This document shows, piece after piece, positions 52,994-63,831 of a stretch of 64,000 nt of DNA. The stretch comes from CAWDCV01 sp963728125 (GTDB taxonomy: Bacteria; Actinomycetota; Actinomycetes; CAWDCV01), in contig CAVSIZ010000010.1 in the NCBI GenBank assembly GCA_963728125.1, positions 220,952-284,951 of the forward strand. Direction: 5' to 3'. The translations under genes and the position numbers were made by a program. Under the pieces are notes generated by a model that was not told where the DNA came from, made no database searches, and was given only the letters and a program-made list of their open reading frames with translations. The number at the start of each line of letters is the position of its first letter. The stretch's first letter is position 1.

Positions 52994-53616
52994 CGGTTCC
53001 AGGTCGCGGCAACGGGCTGGTCGCGTCGTCCTATGTCGCCATGGCGGACGTCGAGCCGCAGCTGGCGGACCAGTTGCTCGACGAGCTCCGCGCCGCCGGT
53101 GTCGCCGCGTACGTCGTCGCCATCGCCGACGGGACCGTGGATCGCCTCTTCGTCGATCGCGCCGCCGTACCCGACGCGGAGGAGGTACTGCGTCGTCGCC
53201 TGCCGGACCCGGCAGAGGTCCCCTCAGCCGAGGACGAAGCCTGGGCAGCCATCGTCGCGGGGTGGGACGAACCACCCGCCGAACCGGTACGACACCGCGT
53301 CGATGACGAGGAGGACGCGAGCCCCGTACAAACCCCGGAACCATCGACAGCGACTCCTGCTGTGCCGACTGAGGAGCACTTCGTCCCGCCGGCCCCGCCT
53401 CCGCTCCCGACAGCGGACCCTGTCACCAGGATGGCGTGGATTGCGGTGATCAGCGGTCCGGTGTTCTTCCTGCTGACCGCGCTGCTGCGTATCGAAGTCA
53501 CCGGCCTCGCGGCGTTCCTCGGTGTTGCGGCGTTCGTCGGCGGCTTCGTCACGCTGGTCGCCCGGATGCGCGATCGACCCGACACCGACGGGCCAGACAA
53601 CGGCGCGGTCGTCTGA
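52990..53616 (+). CDS. conserved hypothetical protein with C-terminal membrane segments
   Basis: A 208-residue protein. A short alpha/beta N-terminal domain (YVAMADVEPQLADQLLDELRAAGVAAYVV) resembles DUF2007-like modules, followed by a Pro/Glu-rich linker and two transmembrane helices (about residues 148-190). Function unknown. Coupled to the esterase by ATGA. Confidence 0.75.
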   Translation: MTVPGRGNGLVASSYVAMADVEPQLADQLLDELRAAGVAAYVVAIADGTVDRLFVDRAAVPDAEEVLRRRLPDPAEVPSAEDEAWAAIVAGWDEPPAEPVRHRVDDEEDASPVQTPEPSTATPAVPTEEHFVPPAPPPLPTADPVTRMAWIAVISGPVFFLLTALLRIEVTGLAAFLGVAAFVGGFVTLVARMRDRPDTDGPDNGAVV

Positions 53617-53639
53617 CACGCATCTGACAGGATCGCGCC

Positions 53640-54896
53640 GTGCAGGTCACAGAGACGGTTCACATGCACGGGCACCTGCTGGACTCGGGCATCCTCAGCA
53701 AGGTCCTCGACGACATCCGCGAGTACGGCGGCGACTATGTCATCAACCGCTTCGACGTCGGCAAGGACCACGAGGACGAATCGAAGGTCTGGCTCCAGGT
53801 TGGTACGAACGAGGACTTGCAATTGCAGCGGTTGCTCATGCGGCTGCAGACGCATGGCGTCAATCTCGTCGATCATGAAGACGTTCTCATCCGTACCGCC
53901 GACCGGGACGGCGTCTTTCCCGACGACTTCTATTCGACGACGAACCTGGACACCCTGATCCGCTACGAGGGCCGATGGATCCCAGTGGAGAACCCGGAGA
54001 TGGACTGCGGACTCGTCGTCAGCGGAACAGGATCCGCCGTCACTGTGCGTACCGTTCCGATGTCCGACGTCAAGGCCGGGGAACGGATCGTCTGTGGCGC
54101 GCACGGGGTTCGCGTCGTGGCGCTACCGATTCATCACGAGAAGTCAGCGGATGCGTTCGAGTTCATGAACTCCGTGGTCTCCAGTGAGAAGCCGCAAGCA
54201 TTGCTCGTCCGCCAGATTGCGCAGCAAATGCGCGAGGTCAAGGCGGCGGGCGGCCGCATCCTCTGGGTGGCAGGGCCCGCCGTCGTCCACACCGGCGCGG
54301 CCCCGGCCATGGTGGCGCTCGTAGAGAACGATTTCGTCGACGTGCTTTTCGCGGGCAACGCCCTGGCGACCCACGACATCGAGGCGTCGATGTTCGGAAC
54401 GTCGCTCGGCATGGACCTCGCGAAGGGCGCTGGGGTCGAGCACGGTCATGAGCACCACATCCGCGCCATCAACAAGATTCGCGGTGCTGGCTCGATCGCC
54501 AACGCAGTCGCCGACGGAACACTTACCGGCGGCGTCATGCACGCGCTCGTACAAGCGGACAAGCCCTTCGTCCTCGTCGGATCCGTCCGTGACGACGGCC
54601 CATTGCCCGACGTGTACACCGATGTCGTCGAGGGCCAGCGGGCCATGCGGGCCCAACTACGCGGCGTCGGCTACGCGATCATGGTGGCGACGATGCTGCA
54701 CTCGATCGCGACCGGCAACATCATGCCCGCGACAATCCCACTCGTCTGCGTCGACATCAACCCGGCCACCGTGACCAAGCTGTCGGATCGCGGCTCTGCC
54801 CAAGCCGTCGGCGTGGTCACCGACATCGGCCTGTTCCTCGAGCAGCTCGCCCTCGACCTCGTCCCCGCGTTTCGCCGTAGCGGTGACTCTGTGTGA
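53640..54896 (+). CDS. TIGR00300/LOR-SDH family protein (ornithine cyclodeaminase-like)
   Basis: A 418-residue protein starting VQVTETVHMHGHLLDSGILSKVLDDI. It belongs to the LOR/SDH bifunctional-enzyme-like family. Archaeal members convert ornithine to proline and cyanobacterial ones form the C-terminal part of ArgZ/AgrE. Conserved segments are FYSTTNLDT, EHGHEHHIRAINKIRGAGSI and TLTGGVMHA. The arginine dihydrolase domain is missing. CAGGAT lies 6 bases before GTG 53640. Confidence 0.82.
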   Translation: MQVTETVHMHGHLLDSGILSKVLDDIREYGGDYVINRFDVGKDHEDESKVWLQVGTNEDLQLQRLLMRLQTHGVNLVDHEDVLIRTADRDGVFPDDFYSTTNLDTLIRYEGRWIPVENPEMDCGLVVSGTGSAVTVRTVPMSDVKAGERIVCGAHGVRVVALPIHHEKSADAFEFMNSVVSSEKPQALLVRQIAQQMREVKAAGGRILWVAGPAVVHTGAAPAMVALVENDFVDVLFAGNALATHDIEASMFGTSLGMDLAKGAGVEHGHEHHIRAINKIRGAGSIANAVADGTLTGGVMHALVQADKPFVLVGSVRDDGPLPDVYTDVVEGQRAMRAQLRGVGYAIMVATMLHSIATGNIMPATIPLVCVDINPATVTKLSDRGSAQAVGVVTDIGLFLEQLALDLVPAFRRSGDSV

Positions 54897-54947
54897 CGGA
54901 CGTCACCAGCGGCTCGGGCAACTTTACGATTGCTTGACCGTTGTGCG

Positions 54948-54999
54948 AGAGGCGGCGGCGAGCACGCTACTCCCCCGAGGCGGGCTCGCCGCCGCCTCT
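54948..54999. terminator. strong bidirectional hairpin
   Basis: AGAGGCGGCGGCGAGC (54948-54963) and its exact complement (54984-54999) enclose a 20-base loop between convergent genes. The hairpin overlaps the 3' end of the minus-strand nuclease-like gene. Only TT follows, so it resembles actinobacterial terminators without a U-tract. Confidence 0.75.
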
Positions 55000-55689
55000 T
55001 GGTATTCGGAGCACCGCGAGCAGCGGGCGGTGATCGCTCGCAATCTCGAGGTTCGGTAGGTCGGGGACGCCGCAGCTCACCACCTCGATGCTGGGATCGA
55101 CGAACACCGCATCGATGCGCCGCCTCGGGTTCTGGCTCGAGAACGTGATGCCATCCCCGACGGGCGCCCTCTCGTAGCCATCCACGAACCGCTCATTGAG
55201 CCGTCGCCATGCCGCGTGCTCCGCTGTCTCGTTCACATCTCCGGCGAGCACGAGCCGCGGCGCCCCCAGCTCGTCGAGATACTTCAGCACCTCCTCGACA
55301 TGCCCGCGCCGCTCGTCTCCGTCCAACCCGAGGTGCATGGACGCGACGCCGAACTGCGCGCCGTTCACGTCGACTACGGCCATCGCGAGCCCACGCTGAT
55401 GCAGCCCCTCGTGCTTCGTGAGCAGCACGTCACGGCTGCTCAGCACAGCTGTCCGCAGGTTCGCCAGCAGCAGCACCCCACCAGCCGTCCGCCCGCCGGT
55501 CACGACGAGCAGCCCCGACTCCCGCGCCAGCCGCGCACACTCGCTGCGCCACCGCAGGAATCGCGGCGCCTCCTGAATGCACGCCACGTCCGGCTGGACG
55601 GTACGGATGATCTCGGTGAGCGCCTGCCGATCGTCCCGCAACGACCGCACGTTGTAGCTCAGAACCCGCACCTCGACGGCATCACTCAC
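54967..55689 (-). CDS. endonuclease/exonuclease/phosphatase family protein
   Basis: A 240-residue EEP-fold metal hydrolase with LSYNVRSLRDD, ACIQEAPRF (catalytic Glu), ASMHLGLDGDERRG, LAGDVNETA and ASDHRPLLAVL (catalytic His). No signal peptide. The substrate could be DNA, a lipid or an inositol phosphate. Confidence 0.88.
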   Translation of the reverse strand: MSDAVEVRVLSYNVRSLRDDRQALTEIIRTVQPDVACIQEAPRFLRWRSECARLARESGLLVVTGGRTAGGVLLLANLRTAVLSSRDVLLTKHEGLHQRGLAMAVVDVNGAQFGVASMHLGLDGDERRGHVEEVLKYLDELGAPRLVLAGDVNETAEHAAWRRLNERFVDGYERAPVGDGITFSSQNPRRRIDAVFVDPSIEVVSCGVPDLPNLEIASDHRPLLAVLRIPRGGGEPASGE

Positions 55690-55711
55690 GCCGTCAATCC
55701 TGCTGCACCCG

Positions 55712-56920
55712 TCAGCGAATCAGCACCGGCGGATCGGGCGGCGCCGACCGTTGCGGCTGTCGCGTGCTGTCGAGACGAGACACTGACCGTCGACATCGAG
55801 CTCCTCCACGACGATGCGCCCGTCGATTCGTCGCCGTCACGCAGTTGTCACCCCCGCGATCGATCCACCGGGTGCGTTGATGTGTCCACGCGATCGTGCT
55901 GGACGTCGTCCGAAGAGATTGATGTCGGGCGATCCGGTGCGGTCGTAGACCAAGGATCGACGAGCCTGGTGCCGCGAGGTCAACGACTCGCAGCATCGGA
56001 GAGATCGATCGAGCCACCTTGCAGCCAGAACTGCACGTTGTTGCCCGTGACGACCGGCGCCTGAGTCGGCAGTGAGACTGCCGGTGATGACGTACGTTCC
56101 TGGTCGAAGAGCACAGGCACCGCCGAGCTCGACCGTGTCGTAGACCCCGGGCCCACCGACTAGAGGGTCGAGATCGCATGGGTCAGTCCGAGTACCGGGG
56201 GCAGCAGGAGGTGAGGATTCGCCGTCAAGCGGGTCGTCGATGGCAGCCGCGCCGGGAACCAGAGAATCACCGAACCCGCTGTCCGACGGAAGGGCACTGC
56301 CGCCGAGAAAGACGATCCGATCAACAGCGCGCACCGTCGCTGTACTCCTGCAAGTTCGACATCGCCATTGAAAGCGATGTCCGCCGCGTCGCCCGTACCG
56401 TGCGTTCCATCCAGAACCTGAAGTCCCGTGTCGAGCACGCAGATGGCGCAGTCCGGAAGGAACTCCACCGGGCCCAGACTCGCCACAGCCGCCGCTGATA
56501 CAGCGATGCTCGTCGTATCTCGAAGACACCGCCGAAAGAAGCTAGGCGACCTGGATGTCTGGCACTCGGACGCGCACCTGCCGCGGATTCGTGATCGAGT
56601 CGAAGCTGACGCATCCGGCCGCTTCCGCGGGAAGCGCGCGAGTCGTCCATGCATCCAGCCCATGCTGGGTCGAAGTCCCAACACCTGTTCGGCATTGGCC
56701 TGAGCCGCTGCCCGCGCTGCGGCGAAGTCAGGGACGGCGCCGCTTGCGAAAGAGAGCTGCGGCCCCAGCAAGCGCGGCGGAGTCGGCTGCGTCTTGGGCC
56801 CGTGCTTTCAGCGTTCGCGCGTAGCCGAGATCGACGACGATGGCGGCAAAGCCGAACGCGACGACCGAGAAGACGGCGACCACGACCGCAATCGCGCCCC
56901 GATCATCGTGGCGCGGCGCG
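55712..56920 (-). pseudogene. TadG-like pilus assembly protein, many frame breaks
   Basis: The N-terminus DRGAIAVVVAVFSVVAFGFAAIVVDLGYARTLKARAQ (trimmed motif: AIVVDLGYARTLKARAQDA) is a TadG/TadE-type membrane anchor. A long beta-rich extracellular region follows (VEFLPDCAICVLDTGLQVL, VFLGGSALPSDSG, GACALRPGTYVITGSL), spread over three frames with at least five changes and in-frame stops. No confident start codon. End coordinates are approximate. Confidence 0.65.
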
Positions 56921-57415
56921 CATCAATCGCATGAGTCTCTCGAACTGGCTGGACCGAGCCGGGTGCGAGTGGCCTGCTGAATTGGCAGCGACGACGCGCG
57001 CTGAGACCACGCCCCCGTTCGGCATCGGGGTAAATCCGGTCAGGCCGTCGACGTCAACGACCGCGCAGACAATGACGTTCTCGCCGACCGTCCATGGGAT
57101 CGGCGTACGTCGACGCTGCGCTCATCGACGTTCGCTCCAATCGGGACTGATGCAGTCCTCGACCTTGTCAATCGAGGTCGACCATGGCTTCCACCACCGC
57201 GAAAGCCGTCGCAGGACGCCGCGAAGTTGCCGACACTGATTTGGCGCGCCGCGTCACTGACTCCGGCGCGCACCGCCAAGTGCGTTCGTGAAGTACAGGC
57301 CGTAGTCGATGATTCCGAAGAGCAGAATGACGAGGATCGGCACGACGAGGGCGAACTCGACCGCGGCCGCCCCCTGGTCGGCCCCTCGCAGGCAGATGCT
57401 CCTCCGGGCAAGCAT
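56903..57415 (-). pseudogene. TadE-like pilus protein, frame-broken
   Basis: Starts MLARRSICLRGADQG, then AAVEFALVVPILVILLFGI, the prepilin-like hydrophobic segment of TadE, and continues after a +1 base near 57279 as LAVRAGVSDAARQISVGNFA. The C-terminus (TVGENVIVCAVVDVDGLTGF) is in a third frame. Secreted pilus-associated protein if functional. Confidence 0.7.
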
Positions 57416-57471
57416 CGCCGGACAGGGTAGACCCGCAGGCGAAGCCGCGAGCCGCGGTAGGACGAAATTGA

Positions 57472-58418
57472 TCAGTGCTGACGGGCGAGGTCGGCAGCAC
57501 CGACGATGCCGGCCTCACCGCCCAGGTGCGCGATCCGCACCTCCGCGACCGGGCGGTGACCGCGACCGGTCAGCGATGCCTGGAAGGCGTGCCGAGCCGG
57601 CAGCAGGAGCAGATCACCGGCCTCGGACACCCCGCCGCCGAGCACGAAGCACCCGGGATCGAGGACGGCAGCCAGGTCGGCCATGAGTTGGCCGAGGTAC
57701 CGCCCGACGATGTCGAAGCATTCGCGCGCCGCCGCGTTGCCCTCCTGGGCGGCGAGCGTGACCTCCTCGCCCTCGATGCCCTCCGGCGTCGCCTCCACCC
57801 AGCTCGAGCAGCCGACCGGCCAGCGCGGGCGAGGTGGCCGCCAGCTCACGGGCCTCGTGTACGAGCGCCCGGCCGCTCGCGTACTGCTCGTAGCAGCCGC
57901 GATTCCCGCAACCGCACCGTCGCCCGTCCGGAACGGCGTTCGTATGCCCGATCTCGGCGCCGATGCCGAAACGACCGCGGAACAAGTCGGTTCCCGATGA
58001 CGATCCCGCCGCCAACGCCCGTACCGATCGTCAGCATGACGACGTCGCTGTGATCGCGGGCCGCACCGAAGCGCGCCTCGGCCCAGGCGGCCGAGTTGGC
58101 GTCGTTCTCGACGACGACGGGCAGGTTGGTCCGCTTGTGTACGGCCTCGCCCAGCGGCTCCTCGCGCCACGCGAGGTTGGGTGCGAAGCGCACGATCGAC
58201 CGGGTCTCGTCGATGAAACCGGGCGCGCCGATGCCAATGCCCTCGACCTCGTGCGCAAGCGCCAGCTCGGCGGCGAGACCCGCCACGGCATCGACAGTCG
58301 CTACCGAATCAGAGGACGGGGTTTCGCGGCGCAGCTGCGCGAGGATGTGTCCGTCGTCGTCCACGACGCCGGCGGCGATCTTGGTGCCGCCGACGTCCAC
58401 ACCGATGGTCAGGGGCAT
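57472..58418 (-). pseudogene. ROK family glucokinase, two frame breaks
   Basis: A ROK sugar kinase: ATP motif LTIGVDVGGTKIAAGVVDD, catalytic VVENDANSAAWAEARFGAA, and the zinc-binding CGCGNRGCYEQYASG. The frames change at 57984-57985 (+1) and in the C3 run 57798-57800 (+1). Corrected length is about 315 residues, normal for glucokinase. Confidence 0.85.
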
Positions 58419-58420
58419 GA

Positions 58421-58856
58421 TCAGCCCTCGACCCTCTTCTTGAGCTCGTTGAGCGCTGTGTCGATGATGACCTTCTCCGCCTTGCGCTTGAACATTCCGA
58501 GCATGGGCAGGTTCACGTCCGCCACCAGCCGGTAGGTGACGTCAGTCGTTCCATCGCCGCGGTCGGTGAGCACGTAGCTGCCGTCGAGCGCCTTCAGCAG
58601 CTTCGACTCCACCAGCCGCCAGGACACCGACTCGTCGCCCCGCCAGTCGTACGCCAGGACGTAGGAATCCTTGAGCGGTCCCGAGTCGATGCGAAACCAC
58701 ACCTGCTCCGGGCGACCGTCGGCCGCCGGTTTCGAGCACAGAGACTTCCTTGACCGCCTCCGACCACTGCGGATACGCCTCGAAATCGGCAATCACGGCC
58801 ATCACATCGGCCGGCGCCGCGTCGACGGTGATCGAGGCAGTGGTCTGGTCGGCCAT
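58421..58856 (-). pseudogene. SRPBCC (START-like) family protein, one frame break
   Basis: MADQTTASITVDAAPADVMAV, then IADFEAYPQWSEAVKEVSVL, is the N-terminus of a polyketide cyclase/COQ10-like lipid-binding fold. After +1 at 58728-58729 it continues PAADGRPEQVWFRIDSGPLKD to NELKKRVEG. AGGGAGGAAGC precedes ATG 58856. Stop lies 2 bases before the ROK gene. Confidence 0.8.
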
Positions 58857-58949
58857 GCTTCCTCCCTGCGCAGGTACCGGGACCCTACTGAGCGGCCGCT
58901 CAAAGCTGCAGTACGTAAGGCCTTCCACGCGCCCGGAAGTGACCGACGT

Positions 58950-59432
58950 TCACGCACTCGGTCCGGCCCACGCGGATACGCGCAAACAGCAGACTCCGCG
59001 CCCGACTAGGCATGACTGCCCGTTCAGTCGAGAGCTGCCACGAGTCGCGGGCACCCAGGCGCCCGACCTGTCCTCGAGCTCGTCCTTGAGCGCATTGACA
59101 TGCGTGTCTTCCAGCGTTGAGCGTGCTGCCGACGAAGGCGCTCTCCCTATGTGTCGCCGATCGCGCGTGCTGAACTCGACGTCGGCAGATCGGCTCGAAG
59201 GTAGTAGTGGACGATGACACCATCGGCGAACGGTTCGAGCCATATCTCGCTGCTACCAACCAGCGCGCCGGAGATCGACCAGCGAACGCCCTTGTCGCCC
59301 CGGTCCATGAAGATCGACAGCTGCAGTTCCGGCCACCACGGGTGCCACATGCTCCTCGTCGTGCAGCCGCGCAGCGAGGACTTCGGGGTCGCAGACGACG
59401 AAGGTTTCATCGATGAGGTCGACCAGCGGCAT
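58950..59432 (-). pseudogene. second SRPBCC family protein, two frame breaks
   Basis: MPLVDLIDETFVVCDPEVLAARL begins a polyketide cyclase-like fold. A +1 base near 59352-59357 leads to WWPELQLSIFMDRGDKGVRW and EPFADGVIVHYYLRADLP. A further frame carries the C-terminal WKTHVNALKDELEDRS-like helix (seen as LEDTHVNALKDELEDRS). Divergent from the ABC ATPase. Confidence 0.7.
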
Positions 59433-59519
59433 GTCGGGCAGGATGCCACCCAACGGCCCACGTCCAGCGGTATCAGTAGGGCACACTGCCAGTTCGACCA
59501 GTGCGTGAAGGAGAGCTCG

Positions 59520-60228
59520 ATGCCGGCGGTCGTGGACGTGCGAGGTCTCACGGTCTCGTTCGGTCCGGTGACGGCGGTTGATGGTGTGGACCTGTCCGTG
59601 TCCGCCGGCGGCGGCATTGCTCTGGTGGGCCGCAACGGCGCCGGCAAGTCGACGACCTTGCGCGTGCTGGCCGGGGTACTGCCCCCGAGCTCGGGCCACG
59701 CGGAGATCGCCGGCATCGACGTCGGCCGAGACCCGACGGCGGCCAAGGAGCGCACCGGTTACTGCCCGGACGTGGGCGGGCTCATCCCGCGAGCTACCCC
59801 CTGGGAGCACCTCGCTCTCGCGGCTCGACTTCGACGGCTTCCCCCCGGGTGGGAAACGCGCGCCCGACTCCTGCTCGACCGGTTCGACCTCCTGGCGTCG
59901 GCCGATCGCATCACGGCAGGCTTCTCCCATGGCATGAGCCGACGCATGTCGGTGGTTCTTGCGGCTTTCCACGATCCCGAGGTGCTGCTGCTCGACGAAC
60001 CCTTCGACGGGGTCGATCCGCTGGGCGTCGAGGCAGCGCTCGAGGTGATCGCGCGACATGCGGCTACGTGGATGCGCGGTCGTCGTGTCCACCCATCTGC
60101 TGCAGTACGCGGTCATGGCCTGCGACGAGGCGGTGATACTGCGCGGCGGTCGCGTCGTCGCGGCGGCACCCGCACCCGAGCTGGCCGGCGAGGACGGTGC
60201 CTTCCGTTACCGGACCCTTCTCTCATGA
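59520..60228 (+). pseudogene. ABC transporter ATP-binding protein, one frame break
   Basis: Walker A is VGRNGAGKSTTLRVLAG, then DRITAGFSHGMSRRMSVVLA, a degenerate signature, and Walker B EVLLLDEPFDGVDPLG. The end continues in another frame as AVVVSTHLLQYAVMACDEAV and finishes at TGA 60228. +1 lies near 60055-60080. Overlaps the permease start by ATGA. Confidence 0.82.
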
Positions 60229-61753
60229 ACTGGCCTATCCGGGCAGACCCGCACGCTTCTGAGCCTGCGCTGGACGATGGTCCGCGAGCCACGCAGCCGG
60301 TTGGGACTCGCCCTGCTTGCGGGATGCGCCGTCGGGCTTCTCGTCGGGGCAGTTCTGGTGGTGCGCACGCTTGTCCGATGCGGGAGACCGATCCTTCGGC
60401 ATCGCCCTGGTCATGCCGTCCCTGCTGCTGGGATTCGCGTTGTCGGCAGTTGTCTCGCCCCTGGCCGCGGGGGGCGGCAATCAGCTGTTTCCTCCCGAGC
60501 AACTGGCGGCCTATCCCATCCGACCGTCGACACACTTTCGCAGCTCATTGCTCCTGACGCCGATCAACCTGGCCTGGCTGCTTCAGGTCGTGGCGCTGGG
60601 CGGCGCTACTGCGTTCGTGACCGGGCCCGGGTCTCCGACTCGCTGCTCGCGCTGGCAGTGATCGGCGCGTACATCGTCGCTCGTCACCGTGGCGGGACAG
60701 GCCGCCGCCTGGTGGATCGTCGGCCTTCGTCAGCTGCCGAGCCGGCCGAGCTGTTCTCTGACGCATTGCCGCCGTTCTCATGGCCGGAGGAGCCGCGCTG
60801 CTCGCGAGCGATCGCGCTGATCGACTGTGCTCGACCGATCGCCGACGACCTGGTCGTCACCGCCATGGCCAATGCCTACGGCGGTGAGCTCTCAAGGCTG
60901 GCTTCCTCACCTGGTCGCACTCGTCCTAGCGACATGGTCGTTGCCTACCTGACGGGCGTGCGGGCCTGCGCGTGGACGCTGCGTACGCCTAGCGTGGCGT
61001 CGGGTGCTCACGATGCGCGGACCGTTCGCCGTCGACCGCGAGCATTGACGCTGCTGGGCGAGATGCTGGCTGTCGACAGAGCGAACGTGTGGCGATCGAC
61101 GTCGTTGCGCCGCGGCCTCTACGTGCTCGGCCTGCTGCCTGGAGCAGTCGCGGCCCTCGTCGGCGTTCGGTGGGTGGATCTGCCGCTCCTTCCCGCGCTC
61201 GTTGCCGCCGGAGCCGGCATGCTCTTCGGCGTCAATGCCTTCTGCCTCGATGCGTCAGGAGCGTTGTGGCTGGCGTCGCTTCCCGCATCGCCCAAGGCAA
61301 CGTTCCTCGTGCGCACGATCACCGTTCTCGAGGTCGGCCTGGTGACCGTCGCCATCGCCACGGTTGCGGGCAGCCTACGAGCAGACCGGCCGATAGATCC
61401 GGCGTTGTCCTGGCGACGTGTCGGCTGCGCCGTCGTCCGCCCTGATCTGGGTCACAGCAACGTGCATGCGGCTCTCGATCACCCGGCCGCACCGAGCCGA
61501 GCTACGCGACTCCCGAGATACACCGGCGCCACCGGGGGCCATGGCCGTCTACTCCGTTCGAGCTCGCGGCAGGGACCACCGGGATCGGAATGGCGTTCCT
61601 CCTGGTGGCGCGGCTCGGCGATCCCGTCCTCGTCGCACTGCTCGGCATCTGCATCGTGCTGTGGTCGGCTCGGTCTCTGATCGGGTCTCCGGCCGACTGT
61701 GGGCAGACCCGGTGATCCGCTCGAGGGTCGTCGCGACAGTAAGCACAGGCTGA
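60225..61753 (+). pseudogene. ABC-2 type permease, several frame breaks
   Basis: Hydrophobic segments from three frames line up as a membrane permease: GLALLAGCAVGLLVGAVLVV, FGIALVMPSLLLGFALSAVV, RGLYVLGLLPGAVAALVG and GMAFLLVARLGDPVLVALLG. It would export with the ATPase upstream; substrate unknown. At least four frame changes. Confidence 0.7.
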
Positions 61754-61857
61754 TCGGCCATGCGAAACCCGTACGACCGTTGCAGCCGGGCGGTACCGTG
61801 CTGACAGGTCGGCTCAGCCGAGCCAAGGACAGTTGAGCGGTCCGAGCACCGGGGGAA

Positions 61858-62641
61858 ATGAGCGATGATGGGCTCTTCACGTCGTCGAACTGGTTGAGGC
61901 TCATGGGACGTCGCACACTTCTGCTGGTGGCAGCGCTGCTCTCGCGGCGCTCGGCACCAGCCCTTGTTTTCGTGTACGTCGGCAATGTCGACGCTCGCGC
62001 TCGTGAGGGACAGGCCCCAGTTGAAGTATGGGTGGCCACCAAGGAGATCACGTCTGGGACGAGCGTTGCCCAAGCCAACAGCGACGGCTCGTTTGCAATC
62101 AAGGAGGTCGCCAGGTCCGACGTCGTGCGATGGCGCCCTGGGCGATCTCACCCCATCGCAAGACAAGGTCGCTCTCAGCACGATCTACCCGGGCGAGCAG
62201 ATTCTTCTGAAGCGAAGTTCGGCGACCAAGCGGAAGCATCCTAGTGTCTTTGCCGCCATTCCGGCCGGCAAGTTTGCCGTCGCCTTCGAGTTCGCCGACC
62301 CGAATCGAGTTGCCAACTTCGTGGCGACCGGGCCAGCAAGTGGCGGTTTTCGTCACCATGCAAAGTGAAGGCAGTCCGGTACCTGCCGGGCAGGACTTCA
62401 CTCAGCTGCTGCTGCCGATGGTCTCGTCGTTGCCGTCGGCGACGAGACGGTCACCGAAGTCGCCGAAACGGGTGAGGAGGTTCCGACGCGTCTCCTGACA
62501 CTTGCTCTCGACGAGAGCGAGTCAAAGCGGCTCATTCATGCGAATAGCAAGGGTGAGCTGTATCTCGCGCTCCGCAATCCCGAATCCCCAGTCAATGCGG
62601 GCGACCCGACCACGGGCGAGAATCTCTTCGGTACGCCATGA
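61858..62641 (+). pseudogene. cpaB: CpaB-like Flp pilus assembly protein (SAF domain), frame-broken
   Basis: MGRRTLLLVAALL (from ATG 61903) and LVFVYVGNVDARAREGQAPV form a CpaB-type N-terminus. EVWVATKEITSGTSVAQANS, YPGEQILLKRSSATK, VAVFVTMQSEGSPVPAGQ and TRLLTLALDESESKRLIHA complete it over three frames. Stop at 62641 overlaps the cpaE ATG. Confidence 0.78.
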
Positions 62642-63831
62642 CAGCTATCGTCGACTCGGATCGTGCTGCCGCCGAGATGCTGCATTCGGCTCTCGGCCCG
62701 GAGACGGTGATACTGACCAGCCTCGAGGCGCTCCGTCATCACCTGGACAGCAATCCAGGTGATGATGTTGTCGTTCTCAGCTCGGCGGTCGACCTCTACT
62801 CCGCCCTGGCGTTGGCGGAATCGCTGCGGGTGTCCCGACCATCTCTCGGCGTCATCTTGCTGCGGCGTCGCGTGGACACGTCGGTGCTGCACGACGCGCT
62901 CCGTGCGGGAGTACGTGAAGTCGTGGACGAGCGTGACCTGCACGCCGTGACAACGCGGTACGTCGAGCCCGGGCGGTCGGCCGCGCCATCCGGGAACAGT
63001 CGGGCAGCGCTGCGACCCAGAACGGGGGTCGACACGGACGGATCGTCACCGTCTTCAGCGCCAAGGGCGGATGCGGAAAGACCACCCTCGCCACCAACCT
63101 CGGCGTGGCGCTTGCGGCGCGCGGAGAGCGGGAGGTCTGCATCGTCGATCTCGATCTGGCTTTGGCGACGTTGCTGTCGCCCTGGTCTGCGCCCCGTTCG
63201 CACCATCGCCGATGCAGTCCCCCTGGCTGATTCCATCGACGGTCCAACGCTCAGCTCGCTGTTGACCACACATTCGGCTGGGGTCAAGACCCTGGCGGCA
63301 CCCCTCGAGCCGGGCCTCGCGGAGCAGATTCCCCTGATCTGGTGAGCCGCGTTCTTGGTCTCCTGCGCGAACAATTCGACTATGTCGTCGTCGACACTCC
63401 ACCGGCATTTACTGACCATGTGCTCGCCATCTTCGACCAGACCGACGTGCTGGCGCTGATCGCCACCTTGGATATCCCCGCCTTGAAGAATCTCAATCTG
63501 ACGCTCGAGACGCTCCAGTTGCTCAATTACCCGCGGGAGCGGTGGCGGGTCGTCATCAATCGGTCTGATTCGAAGGTCGGGTTGCTGCTCAGCGAGGTCG
63601 AGAAGTCGCTGCGCATTCCCATAGTCGGGCAGATTCCCTCCAGTCGGGATGTCCCCACCTCGATCAATCGAGGCAAGCCCATCGTGCTCGACAACGCGCG
63701 GCACCCGGTCAGTGTGTCCATCTTTGCGTTTGCGGATCGTCAGGTGATGACGTCGGCCAGGGTCAACGGGAACGGTCGGCCGGACAAGAGGCGGCGTCGA
63801 ATGAGGCGAAAGGAGCCACCGCACCTCATGA
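62638..63831 (+). pseudogene. cpaE: CpaE/TadZ-like pilus ATPase, frame-broken
   Basis: MTAIVDSDRAAAEMLHSALG starts a receiver-like domain. A MinD-type ATPase domain, VFSAKGGCGKTTLATNLGVA with deviant Walker A, follows in another frame, then DYVVVDTPPAFTDHVLAIFD and VVINRSDSKVGLLLSEVEKS. At least three frame changes. Likely localises the pilus machinery. Confidence 0.8.

Noticed and set aside
59849..60136. Separate small gene inside the ABC ATPase
   Set aside because: It overlaps the ATPase in another frame and contains no start signal or independent motif; it reflects the frame break.
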